The notes below the pieces were generated by a model that saw only the letters and a list, made by a program, of their open reading frames with translations, did not search any database and was not told the DNA's origin. The position numbers and the translations under genes were made by a program. DNA of 64,000 bases. Origin: Symsagittifera roscoffensis. Taxonomy: Eukaryota > Xenacoelomorpha > Acoela > Convolutidae. The stretch is from the NCBI RefSeq assembly GCF_963678635.1, contig NC_087062.1, forward strand, positions 91,675,845 through 91,739,844, in the 5' to 3' direction. Positions 41,459-51,355 of this stretch are shown here, in pieces (the first letter of the stretch is position 1; each line of letters opens with the position of its first letter).

Positions 41459-43174
41459 ATGGCAGATCGATTTTGGAAGTCCATGCCCGCGGCTCTGAAG
41501 AGGCCCACGCTTGATGAGCTATACAGACGCCTGAGGGATCTGGATTACACCCAAGTGGATAAGAGAATGGCGGTGATGCTGAACGCCATCCTCCAATTGG
41601 AAGAGCAGGGAGAATGCCGGGAGTCTGCAACAGAAGCGGTTCTAATGGTCGGTTACACCACTGATGGAATATCCAACCAGGAGCAAACCAGATGGCTGTC
41701 CTGGAATGTGGATGGAGGAGTGAGGGGATTCGACTTGGCGAGGAATCCTGGCTTGAGCAATAACACCGAGTATGGCGCAGGGAGTTCCCATTACCAATCA
41801 GACCATCAGCAAGATCAGCGGGCCAGAACACGAGTAAGACACCATCTATGACGCGAGCGCAACAAACGGAAGAGACGTATCCGGACCTCAGTAGTCTGAA
41901 AAGAGAACTTGACAGGACACAGAGGGAGAGGAACAAGGCGAACCTCGACCGGGATCAAGCGAAGCTCGAGAGAGATCAGGCGAATCTGGAGAGAGATCAG
42001 GCGGTCATCGAAAAGGACCAAGCGCGAAGGGAACTTCATATGTTGAAGGCCGAGCACCAGCAAGAACAAAGGGTGCGAGAGAATGCCGCTAATTGTGAAC
42101 AGCTGAAGTCGGAACTTGAGAGAATCCAGCAGCGACAGCGCGAGCTCGACATGCAGAAGGGAGCCAGGCCCAAGGAGCGAATGGCCACCGGTTCAAGACC
42201 AGAGTCACGTATGGAGGTGGACGAAGCTCCCAGATCGAAGGGACGGTTTAACCTTGACCGCGCGGCTCAGGAACATATGAACGAGGGGTTGGAGGTATGG
42301 ATACCGACTGAGTCAACGTCCTCCCTGCGTGGCCTAGAGACACAATCGATACGCCTATTGATGGACGTCGCACTGCCGGGGTATAATCCGAGTTCAACCC
42401 CGAGCAGCAGTCAGGTGAGCGGCAGCTCGTCACGTCTGAAAGAATTGAACGAGAGACTACAACTAAGAAATCGTGAGAGTCCAGCAAGAGTGGAACTACC
42501 CCCGACTTGGAGGGAGCAACCGATCAGGAGTGTGATAATCTCAAGTTACAAGAAGAACACGGAGGGCAGGTACCACAGGCACAATCGCATGGATTGGAGC
42601 ACAGCACAAAGAGTCAGGAGGGATTGCTTCCATGACGCGGCTACGCAGCCACGTGTACCAGAGGGTGCGGTCCACCTAATCATAGGGGACAGTCTGCTGC
42701 GGGTGCTGACCCGGATTCAATCGCATTGGCACACTGGGGTCTTGAGTTTCGCGGGGGCTGCGATGCCACAGTATACACGGTGACTCTAATGATCGGGACT
42801 AATGACGTGTCCAGGGGGGAGTCAAGGAAGGTTATGAGGCTACATGACAAGATGAGCTGCATCCTTGAGGAGTTGCGGATTCAAATGGATCCTGCCATAC
42901 TCACAGTGTGTACCGTTCCCTACAATATGAAGCTGACCAACACGCGATGGAAATGAATACGAAGTTACGAAACCTGAACGAAGTAATCAGGCAAATACAT
43001 CAAAGAAGTGTCCTTCCCGTTGGATTGCTGGATGTGGCCGAGCAGATGGAGCGAGCTGTCTTCCCCGACGATGCATCCTCAGACGGAATCCATTTTGACA
43101 GGCCTAGAGGAATGGAATGGTTGAATGACGTTTTCCAAAGGCACATAAGCGCGTTGGAGGCAGAATTGCTGTAG
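41459..43174 (+). pseudogene. coiled-coil/SGNH-hydrolase ORF of element 2 (frameshifted)
   Basis: From an ATG at 41459 the frame reads the N-terminal domain and ends at 41851, overlapping by ATGA the next frame (41848-42783), which holds a long Glu/Arg/Asp coiled coil with repeated RDQANLERDQA-type units and block I (IIGDSLLRVL, 42682-42705). Block III (GTND, 42795-42806) lies in frame 42726-42956. The Asp-His block (DGIHFD, 43082-43099) lies in 42908-43174. All SGNH catalytic motifs are thus present in the DNA but spread over frames. In life the enzyme would be a serine esterase-type hydrolase; its substrate is unknown. Confidence 0.83.
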
Positions 43175-43312
43175 ACGACCCAATTCACATTCAGACTACC
43201 TCCAAATCTACCTTTCATCGCCTCAAGAACACTATCCAGTCGCCTGGGGGCAAGGGCCGATTCTAGAGACAGCTCGAGAAGTAGCCGGACCAGATTACCA
43301 GGTGCCGCGCCG

Positions 43313-43765
43313 ATGGAGGACGAGGAAGCAACGTCATCAACACCCCAGAGTTCGGTAGTGTCCTCGGTGGTAGTGGTGGAGAGCAAGAGGGTGGAGAGAC
43401 CGGCGGAGACAAGCCGGTCTAGATATCTGGAGAAGGTAAAAGAGCTGGATTTGGAAGACCTGGAATGCAGACAAGAGTTGGCGGAAGCTCTGGGCCTCGA
43501 GCGCGTGTCACATGAGGACTTAAATAGACACCAGTGCGTGGACTGGTTGAAGGCTCACGAGACGCATTTCTCAAGAGCGAGAATAATGGAGACGGCGGAT
43601 CTGACTGGGATTCCCACAAGATCAGTCATGGGACCTATCAATTACAGACCTCTAAAGTTGCTGGGGAGTCCGGGACTCATAGTGGAGCCCCCTAAGCATC
43701 GAACGAGCTTAGCCAGAATCAGGTTGGCAACTCCAGCGCAGTTGAGGGTGGTGGACAAACTATAA
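43313..43765 (+). CDS. small accessory ORF between SGNH ORF and ORF X
   Basis: 150 codons from an ATG at 43313. The second half (DLNRHQCVDWLKAHETHFSR and ADLTGIPTRSVMGPINYRP) has a decayed relative in element 3 (53655-53999, with LSVNGLYSIAGVHWL and ADLVGLPSNNTRDPVNSRP). No known domain is recognised. It ends 20 bases before the first ATG of ORF X in another frame, so it might be the N-terminal part of one ancestral protein. Confidence 0.65.
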   Translation: MEDEEATSSTPQSSVVSSVVVVESKRVERPAETSRSRYLEKVKELDLEDLECRQELAEALGLERVSHEDLNRHQCVDWLKAHETHFSRARIMETADLTGIPTRSVMGPINYRPLKLLGSPGLIVEPPKHRTSLARIRLATPAQLRVVDKL

Positions 43766-43784
43766 ACTATTGGATCCAACAGAA

Positions 43785-45968
43785 ATGGAACTGCCAGACG
43801 CCTCTTATGAAGGTACGAGATTGGCGGACAACCCTAGATACGGGAAACCCTGCGGGAACGCCCAATTGGCCAAGACCTTGGCAGTTTACGACAGAGCAGA
43901 CCCAGCTGCCGCGAGGGTGATCATCGTAGCGGGATCGGACTTCGAGGGAACGTCTCCCAAGTTGTTCTGGCCGGAGACTTTGATATACTCGCTGCCAGGG
44001 GCTGAGTTGAACCAAATGTTAACCCTGGTAGTCGCGATAAAATTGGAGATGCCTTGCGAGCCCGAGCTACTACTGTTTGCGGGAATGAATGACCACCTGC
44101 ATGCGACTGGGTTTCTTGAGCAACTCAAGGGCGATGAGCCGGCGCCGAAGAGAATCTGGGAAGCTATCCAGACGTTATTTGCAGCAATGAATGAGTTGCA
44201 GGAGAACGTCGCCTCAACATTTGGATCTAAGACAAGAGTGGTGTTCACGAAGTCCCCTGGGTACGCGAGCATGCCTCACGCTCTGCAGTATGTGTATGCG
44301 GTTTTGATCTTAATAGCCGAGGGGAATACATGGCGGATCCTGATGGCAGCTCCCAATCGAGAGTTGGAACCGACGAACTTGAGGCTTCGCAAGCCAGAAC
44401 TGGCGGCAGCGTGGGCGGATGTGTCCCACGCGTTGATGGGCTTCTATGAGTTAGCAGATATCCTCATTGTATTGGACGAGGTCCTCTTGCTAGAGATATC
44501 GAACTTCGCCAGACAACTCAAGTTCAGTCCGGCTATAAGGGACGACCACCCAATAATAAATCACTTGACGGCCAGCTTGTGGTTTCGAAGCATGGACTTG
44601 ACTATCACGAGCTCCACCAGTAAATCGAGGGGACCAAGTAATGAAAGAAAGAATGTGGCTGCAACAGAGAAGCAACTGGAGTCGATGGTGTATCGACTGA
44701 CGCAAGAGAGAGGCAGGTGGCCGTTCCTGACACCAAGGCTGGAAAACGCAACAGAGAAGACAAAGGAGAATGTCCCACCTCTTGTGAAGCAAATCTGGAG
44801 TTTTCTTGAAGAGCAGTTGGAAGTGGCCGAGAGTAGGGAGATGACGGTGACCAGGTTCGTCACAGCTGCAAACGAGGTCACAATCGGAGGATTCTGGAGG
44901 GAGCACGCAAAGGGCGAGCTAAAGACGAGAAGAGATCACGAGATTCTCAAGTTCTTGATTCCTTGTTGGGGGAAGGAGTTCATGGCTCGAGTGTTTGGCG
45001 CACAGGAGACTATTTTTGGAGCCTTTGTACGAGAAATACTGAGCATGCCCATCAGCTTGTTGTTGGCACTGTACCTAGTTTACCCGAGGTACCTATTCAA
45101 TATGGGTCCAGCGTATATGTTCAGTCGGGGTGTGGAAACACTCCGGATTGACGGGTATCTGGCACTGGTGCTCCTGACCCATGGTGAACTAGTGTCATTT
45201 CATCGACTAACGAAATATGGGGAGCCCCGGTCGATGGTGAAAACCCACTCGAGCATTGAAGCCTACTCATACAAATGTGCTGCGGGGCTAAAGACGCTGC
45301 TAGTGGAGTACCTCCTGATGCAGAATCGACATATGACTGGTGAGGAAAAGAATCCGAAGACGAAAGATGAATGGAGGAAAGTGAATGGTGGCATGCCTCT
45401 GTTGACATACCTGTGCCTGGCGATGAGATCGGACCCAATGGGGATAATCCGGGGGCTGGAGGAGGTCGAAACCTGCATTTATGGACCGGCTGTAACATAC
45501 GCGTTTCCAGATCCTCTAGTGACGGCTTACCGCAACTCCGTGACACACTTGAGCCTCATAAGTGTGCTGGATGGGACGGCGCTCAACTGGTGTCAGCAAG
45601 AGGTGCTGAGGGCGCAAATGAGTAACACGGTACTCTTCGGGAAAGTGAAGGATCCAGAGTTGATGGTATACAATTTCCGAGGGCAGCTGCAGTGCAAGAT
45701 GGGAGGGAAACGTGAAGGCCCCATTGAAACTTATCCCAAGTTCTGGAACCTGAACTCCCTGACGGCGAGTGGACAAGAGATCTTGAGGATTCCCGCGTGG
45801 AAGAAGAGCTTCGAGTTGGTGAAAAGGGAGCTAGAGGCAATACTGGAGAAGGAAATCTTGCCAACAACCATTCCCGAGTTCCCAACGGTCAGGAGAATGA
45901 CCCTGGGAACGAACAGTTCCCTGGTGGTCCCATCCCTGTTCGCGAGAGCAGCGGCGGAGACGCAATAA
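43785..45968 (+). CDS. ORF X: large accessory protein with SGNH-like motif pair
   Basis: Open from a non-ATG codon at 43770; the first ATG is at 43785, giving about 727 residues. Counting from 43770, VIIVAGSDFEG (residues 50-60) and LLLFAGMNDHL (100-110) resemble SGNH blocks I and III (a small residue-Asp-Phe loop after a strand, and GxND), but the canonical Ser-containing GDS and the C-terminal DxxH are not evident. The rest is largely alpha-helical in character with hydrophobic segments (near 425-455). A decayed homologue lies in element 3 (52007-53541), for example YGPAVTYAFPDP against YGPAVTFAFPDL. No stop or frameshift occurs in over 2.1 kb. I do not recognise a named family, so any function is a guess. 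Confidence 0.8.
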   Translation: MELPDASYEGTRLADNPRYGKPCGNAQLAKTLAVYDRADPAAARVIIVAGSDFEGTSPKLFWPETLIYSLPGAELNQMLTLVVAIKLEMPCEPELLLFAGMNDHLHATGFLEQLKGDEPAPKRIWEAIQTLFAAMNELQENVASTFGSKTRVVFTKSPGYASMPHALQYVYAVLILIAEGNTWRILMAAPNRELEPTNLRLRKPELAAAWADVSHALMGFYELADILIVLDEVLLLEISNFARQLKFSPAIRDDHPIINHLTASLWFRSMDLTITSSTSKSRGPSNERKNVAATEKQLESMVYRLTQERGRWPFLTPRLENATEKTKENVPPLVKQIWSFLEEQLEVAESREMTVTRFVTAANEVTIGGFWREHAKGELKTRRDHEILKFLIPCWGKEFMARVFGAQETIFGAFVREILSMPISLLLALYLVYPRYLFNMGPAYMFSRGVETLRIDGYLALVLLTHGELVSFHRLTKYGEPRSMVKTHSSIEAYSYKCAAGLKTLLVEYLLMQNRHMTGEEKNPKTKDEWRKVNGGMPLLTYLCLAMRSDPMGIIRGLEEVETCIYGPAVTYAFPDPLVTAYRNSVTHLSLISVLDGTALNWCQQEVLRAQMSNTVLFGKVKDPELMVYNFRGQLQCKMGGKREGPIETYPKFWNLNSLTASGQEILRIPAWKKSFELVKRELEAILEKEILPTTIPEFPTVRRMTLGTNSSLVVPSLFARAAAETQ

Positions 45969-46384
45969 AGGGAATTCACCGATGGATGGGATCCCCTATT
46001 CATTGGCTACACTGCAGCGGTCTATTTTCACACCTGTGATATAAAAATAAACTCTTGGACGACACAAGCGAAGAAGATGAGAGGCTCATTGCCCCCAAAA
46101 TTCGAGATACGAGTATGTGTCTGGAGTGATGGGGATGGCGTACAACCCTTTCCTGGACTCGGAAGCCGGAGGCGCTCATAGAAACTACGAGGTGGCGGAG
46201 AAGTTTTGGACAGAGAAGATAGTGGAAATAGACACTGTAGAGAGAGAGAGAGAGACCGAGCTTGGGCTTGATTCTCGAGAAAAAACCAGAGGTGATTAGT
46301 GTGCCGCGCTCAAGTAAAAGAGTCGAGCTGAAGATGGGTAACGGGAATGGCATTTTGGTCACGAATCTGGGAGTGGTGTGAAAA
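45969..46384 (+). other. gap between ORF X and ORF Y of element 2
   Basis: About 415 bp. A short frame at 46117-46299 without an ATG start may be a remnant of the ORF Y N-terminus, and a GAGAGAGAGAGA run lies at about 46242-46254. A splice junction could join it to ORF Y, but I see no clear donor/acceptor pair. Confidence 0.4.
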
Positions 46385-48169
46385 TTGCTGAGGCCCTCCT
46401 GGTGTCCACATCCCCATGCGAGCCTGATCGAGGAAGTCACGGAGCGAGTGAGATTAGCACCGGCGGAGGACAAAGATCTGGCGACATTGAGTATAGTGCA
46501 CAAACTGATCTTGCCTCAGGCGAAGGAGTCAAGCGAAGCGACGAGTAAACTAGGGTCGGTGAAGAAAATGGAGCCGGGCAGTTGTCTTGACTCGACGTGT
46601 GGAAATGGCGAGCACACCTGTGATGGACGGTCATGCGTTAGGATACAGTCCTTCCAAAAAGAAGATCTAGTCACCTGGTTTGAGGACATCACCGAGAGGG
46701 AGAAGAGTGAAGTACAGATAGTGGCTGAGGGTTACGCGAGTACCACGGTGAACATAGCAACAGCTCTGGGATTCTTCTCGAGAATGTGCAGTCTCCAGTC
46801 ACTGGAGAGGCTAGAGTCAGAACACCACTTGCTGACCGCGTTGAGTGTGGAGTCATGGCCCGGAGTGTTGCAGGTAACCCAGAAACACACCAAGAGCTGG
46901 AAGGATGGACTTGAAGCGGAAATGGGATTTCCCATGAGCGAAGCCTATGGTCTGCCTCTAAATACGAAGTCCTTAGTGGGGTCAGTGATGGCCAAATTAT
47001 GCGGCAGCCACTATCCATTGCACATGGCGATGGTGGAGGTATCCAGCCAAAGGGTATTAATAGACAAGGCTTTCTCAGTGCCCAAATGTGTAAGACTGGC
47101 TCGGATGTCGCATCACTCACACAGGTTGTTGAGGAAAATCCGAGGGACAGTGCCGATAGAACAGAGGGATGACTTGAGTGAAATCTGGGGGGAAGAATTT
47201 TTGGGTTTGGAAAGTGAAAACACAAGTGACCATGAGAGACAAAACGTGATGGGGAAACCTATGGGTGGTGCTCCAAACATGGAGGAGAACGACGCGATAC
47301 ACGAGAAGATGATGGAAATTGAGCCTCTCCTAGAAGCCTCGGGAGAGCGCAACCTTAAGAGTGTTGACCTCACCCATGGGGAATGTCTATGCCACTGTCT
47401 GGCACAAACGGTGTGGTATCCGGATCACGCAAATCTCTGCCTGATCTGGGATGTGGAAGAAATTCGGTCGTTAGGACTGCCCAATCATCAGCAGAAGGTG
47501 ACCATCTTGGTCGTGAGCACGATGCTGGTTCTACGATGGATTGAAGAAAATGTAACGAAGTATCGGGAGTCGAAGACGCCAACGGTGGAGTCGATATACG
47601 CGATATATTACAGCAGGAGACTTGAGTTGTTTGAGACTGCATGCAAGGTATTCGCCATACCAATGGAAGTCAGACACGTATGGAGCCGCATAAGGTTCTT
47701 TCCTTGGTTTCGAGCGACGTTGACATCCTGGTCATACATGGTAACGAAGTATCACATGAGGAAATATCAAACGGAATATCGAAAGTTCCAGGCCGAGATA
47801 GGACTGGAGGCTTTCAAGAGACCTCTGCTGACCCATCGAAATGCAATCACGACGGGGTGGAAAAGAGTTGGTAGAGTGTCAAGAAACAATACCAAGGCGA
47901 GAGAGTCGATACTAGAGGAAGACTTGGCGAAGAATGTGAGCCTGAGTCTGCACAATTCCTTCTGCTTGAACCGAGAGTCGAGGGTGAAGAGTTTGCCCAA
48001 CCAAGCAAAGAGATTGCAGGAACAAAGGGAATGGATGCGGTCCTATGAACAGCTGAAAGCCTGGGAAGAGATCGTGATTAGCTCCGATGATGAAGAGGCA
48101 CTGTTGAAGCAGATTACGGTGTCAGATACGTCTGGGTCTGGTACCTCGAAGGCGAAGAACACGAGATGA
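46385..48169 (+). CDS. ORF Y: accessory protein with N-terminal Cys cluster
   Basis: Open for 594 codons from a non-ATG codon at 46385; the first ATG is residue 62 (46568). Four Cys (67, 72, 79, 84 in CLDSTCGNGEHTCDGRSC) could bind a metal. A second conserved patch is CLCHCLAQTVWYPDHANLCL followed by IWDVEE. The C-terminus is basic and helical, with THRNAITTGWKR and SLHNSFCLNRES, and ends in a Ser/Asp/Glu-rich tail. Both patches have relatives in the element 3 remnant (50188-51287: THRNAVTTAVKR, CLHNSFCRNRKT, IWDCGELLSMGLP). No known family recognised. Conservation of a protein-coding pattern between two diverged elements supports a real gene. Confidence 0.78.
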   Translation: MLRPSWCPHPHASLIEEVTERVRLAPAEDKDLATLSIVHKLILPQAKESSEATSKLGSVKKMEPGSCLDSTCGNGEHTCDGRSCVRIQSFQKEDLVTWFEDITEREKSEVQIVAEGYASTTVNIATALGFFSRMCSLQSLERLESEHHLLTALSVESWPGVLQVTQKHTKSWKDGLEAEMGFPMSEAYGLPLNTKSLVGSVMAKLCGSHYPLHMAMVEVSSQRVLIDKAFSVPKCVRLARMSHHSHRLLRKIRGTVPIEQRDDLSEIWGEEFLGLESENTSDHERQNVMGKPMGGAPNMEENDAIHEKMMEIEPLLEASGERNLKSVDLTHGECLCHCLAQTVWYPDHANLCLIWDVEEIRSLGLPNHQQKVTILVVSTMLVLRWIEENVTKYRESKTPTVESIYAIYYSRRLELFETACKVFAIPMEVRHVWSRIRFFPWFRATLTSWSYMVTKYHMRKYQTEYRKFQAEIGLEAFKRPLLTHRNAITTGWKRVGRVSRNNTKARESILEEDLAKNVSLSLHNSFCLNRESRVKSLPNQAKRLQEQREWMRSYEQLKAWEEIVISSDDEEALLKQITVSDTSGSGTSKAKNTR

Positions 48170-48600
48170 CCAGGTAGCTCAATGGGGAATTCTAGAGTCT
48201 TGAGTCTTGAGAGGGAAGGAAAGGGGCTTGAGGGTGAACTTGGATGAAATCTAGGTTCACGAAAAAGAAATTTTGACAAACGAGATATTTTTATTAATAT
48301 GTTATTTCTATTATATAAATCAAAATGCTGCATGATAATTTCCTGATTGAATAGGACAAAAGAAACTTTAAATTACTAGCTTAGAAAGCGAAATTTCAAA
48401 GGTGCAGGTGTGTGCAGATTTTGATTGCTGTTTAGCGATAATGTGAAAATTTTACATGGTTGTGAGTTTTGGGGTGTAGATAAACTTAGGTCTGCTGCAA
48501 ACTTCTGTAAATGACCACTGGCACTTCATCTTGAGCAACACTCAGGTTTCAGGGGATTCACTGACAGACAGCAGCACGCGATGAGGACCACGAAACACCT
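48170..48600 (+). other. 3' non-coding region of element 2 with purine-rich tract
   Basis: A run GAGAGGGAAGGAAAGGGG at 48211-48228 looks like a polypurine tract but is about 370 bp upstream of the point where similarity to the 5' LTR begins. No reading frame is supported. Either the tract is not the priming site, or the 3' LTR head has been replaced. Confidence 0.5.
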
Positions 48601-49466
48601 TGAGGAACACGAAACACGTGGTTTTGGAATGAAGTTTAATTTTTCAAAAATTCGAATGGAGCCTGTCATGCTCAATTTTATCGCGACAACTGAAAACATC
48701 AAATATAAAATCAGAACAACCGAATTACAATTGCGGGAAAGTTGTCAAATAAAGACAGTGGGAAATTGCTATTCGCAATTTCTGTCGTAGAAAACGAGAG
48801 TAGAGCTGTCCTGTCTGATATAGGAGACAGAACAATCACAAGAGCAAATCGAAACCCAACTGAACCAGAGGGAACCTTCAATGGAAAGGCAGACAACTGA
48901 AGTCTCCCAATGGTTCAGATCCAAAACTACATTCTCAAGTTAAAACTCATTTCCTTTGATTGGAATTTACTGATAGCAAACTTCTTGAGTTACATTCAAT
49001 TATATTTATGCTAGAGTTTTTAATTAGCTTAATTACTCTGATTCTCAAGTGTGGTGCTATGTAAGTACCTAATTTAATTTTCTCGAGTGTATTTTGTGAT
49101 AAGTTTGTTGAGATAAGGCGAGTTTTAGGTTGATTCATCTGAAATGGATCAAAGTTCCACTGTCCAATAAAAAGTAACTTAACGGATTGTTCCGACCCTG
49201 TCTTTAACGGCGTTCGTGTATTTTGGGTATTTTGAGACCTAAATATGGGGACGTTCTTATTTTCTAGAGTGGGGGGGGGGGGGTATTTTGGAAGTGGCCT
49301 TTAAGCTGTAACGGGTTCTAGTCTCATGTCGCAAGTGAACCGAATTGGCTCCGACCGTTTTTGAGGTAGAAAAACACAAGAGATAGTGTCCCTGACTCTT
49401 GAGCCAATGTTTATAGGGCCTATTTTTCTTAAGCCTCATATGTGACCGAAGTAGGCGACTGTTACA
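48598..49466 (+). repeat. 3' LTR of element 2, missing its first ~29 bp
   Basis: Matches 28099-28966 at about 97 percent by eye and ends with the same GTTACA. The first 29 bp of the 5' LTR are not found here. The bases after it (TCACTGCAG) continue the sequence of element 3, as shown by 4832-4840 of element 1. Confidence 0.85.
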
Positions 49467-50187
49467 TCACTGCAGAATACAAATGGCATCATACTATACT
49501 ATTATAGCCTTCTAAATTTCTTCACTGACCTGCACTTTCGAGGATATGACTCAAGATAAAACATTTTTTCTGGCTTCCATTGTCTATGTCCCGATTTAAA
49601 AATTTTCTCCTAGGTTTAAAAAGTGTAGGAACGCAGGACAGTCCTGCCAACCCACAAATTAAAATTATCCTACTATGCTTCTTCCCTTCGGAAATTTAGT
49701 TGTTACTGGTCCTGAATATTAAAACTAAGGAACACTGTGGTTAGAAGGAACAATGAAATAATCTCCCTCTTCAGGAGATTACCCAAGCCTTTCATATCGC
49801 CACAAAGTGATCAGTCATCTTAGTTGATTAAAAACAATCAAGCAGGCTGAAAAATTTAATATATTCTCCACTCAAGCCTTTCTAAATAAATAGTAAGTGT
49901 CTCTAAAGCCACTAACTAAAATCACAATGCAAATTTATAAATGCAACAAATTCTTTAATTTTCAAACTCAATTAAATGTTGTCTCTTCAGTTTCAATTGC
50001 AAACTTAGTTGCATTGTTTCTCATTTCAGTTTTTCTCACATAAACAATTCTGAGTTTTAACATCTTTTCTTTCGCTACTTCTTTGTTTCTTTCTTTGTTC
50101 ACTCTTCGTTTTCGTCGTTTAGAAGTTCTAAAAAATCTAAATTCCTCTAGTTTTTGTTCTTTTTGCATCTTGTTTTCCGGTCATTTG
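49467..50187 (-). other. 3' non-coding region of element 3
   Basis: Matches 4835 to about 5371 in element 1, which identifies it as the region between the last accessory ORF and the LTR. TTTCTCA at 50017-50023 is the left side of the deletion seen in element 1. A short frame of Lys/Glu/Arg-rich composition (49968-50168) is not supported. Confidence 0.75.
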
Positions 50188-51287
50188 TCAATGTTCCATC
50201 TCCTCCTCATACGACCTTGACTCCGCTTTTTGAGTCTCAGTGTCTTGCAACACGTCGGTAGCTATTATGACACTGTTGGAGGCAGTCCTCCAACATTTCT
50301 GCTCTTCTACTCTTTGTTTGCAACAAGGTAGAGGATCAACATTAGTCTTCCTGTTTCGGCAGAAGCTGTTGTGGAGGCACAACGTCACGTTTCTCTCCAA
50401 GTCTTCCTTCAACTTTTCTTCTCTTTCTTTCCCGTCACATTCACTTGTCCTAGAGGTCCTCTTCACTGCTGTGGTTACTGCATTCCGATGAGTCACAAGA
50501 GCTCGCTTCAAAGCTCCTGCTCCAATGTCCATCTGATACGCACTGTACACTCTGCTGTGCTTCGACATAATCTTCTTGGCATATTCTTATAACCATGGCA
50601 TCAGTCGCCTCCTGCCCCATATCTTTTTCACTTCTATCGAAATGTTCAGGTTTTTGCACGTTGTCTCCAAGAGCTCTAAATCTTTTAGAGAATCCAATTC
50701 CTACAATTGCTCTTTCGTAGGCGTTTCTTGTCAATTTTTCTCTCTTGCATGAGCTTCCAGCCATCGTATCGCCATCATAACTCCCACTATCACTATCTTT
50801 TTGGGCTGTGATGGATCTGGTAAACCCATGGAGAGCAGCTCTCCACAGTCCCAGATCAACACCAGATTAAGTGTCCTCTAGCCGAGTTTCTGTATTCCAT
50901 CATCTCCATGTATCCACCAGCGGGTTCATCAATCGATACAGTTTCCGACACTGTCAGTCGGTTATGTTCCACTGGGACTAGCTGTCCTACGACGCTTCCC
51001 TTTCCATCGTTCATGGAAGACGGTTTGAAGTCTTGTAGGCTACTCTCTCCACATTGGCTGAGTATTTCCATTTCTAACGTTGCTCCAGTCAGAGTGCGGT
51101 CACTCCTCTTGGTTTTGTAACTGGCTGATTTTGATCCTGCCATGAGAATGGGTGACACCAACGCTACGTCAGTCAACATTCTGTCAATTCCAGGCAATCG
51201 GTCGTCGCCCTGTCCCATGTCCATGGCTTCTTCGACGCGTTTTCTCTTGGCTGAGTTGACGGCTTTTAGCGAGATTTCAGAATCCAC
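50188..51287 (-). pseudogene. ORF Y remnant of element 3
   Basis: Three frames (50856-51287, 50450-50764, 50188-50568) together follow the second half of ORF Y of element 2. The clearest matches are IWDCGELLSMGLP, a VGVMMAIRWLE stretch, THRNAVTTAVKRTSR and CLHNSFCRNRKT. Indels near 50840 and 50500 break it. The N-terminal Cys cluster region is not clearly present. Confidence 0.72.
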
Positions 51288-51355
51288 CTTTGTTTTTTCC
51301 CACTTTCCTCAATGTCACTTTGCTGCCAAGTTTCATTTTCATATCATTAATCTTG

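Larger units (their letters stand above)
28070..49466 (+). mobile_element. element 2: giant (21.4 kb) LTR retrotransposon with gag-pol plus four accessory ORFs
   Basis: LTRs (28070-28966 and about 48598-49466) flank gag, protease, RT, RNase H, integrase, a macro-like C-terminus and four accessory ORFs, all on the plus strand. Comparison with the uninterrupted site in element 1 (4832-4834) gives exact ends and a TCA target duplication (28067-28069 and 49467-49469). Gag and RT are broken by several indels and stops, while the integrase, macro-like part, ORF X and ORF Y frames are open. LTR identity is about 97 percent by eye, so it is older than element 1. Its sequence is clearly diverged from elements 1 and 3, so it is a separate family of the same lineage. 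Confidence 0.88.
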
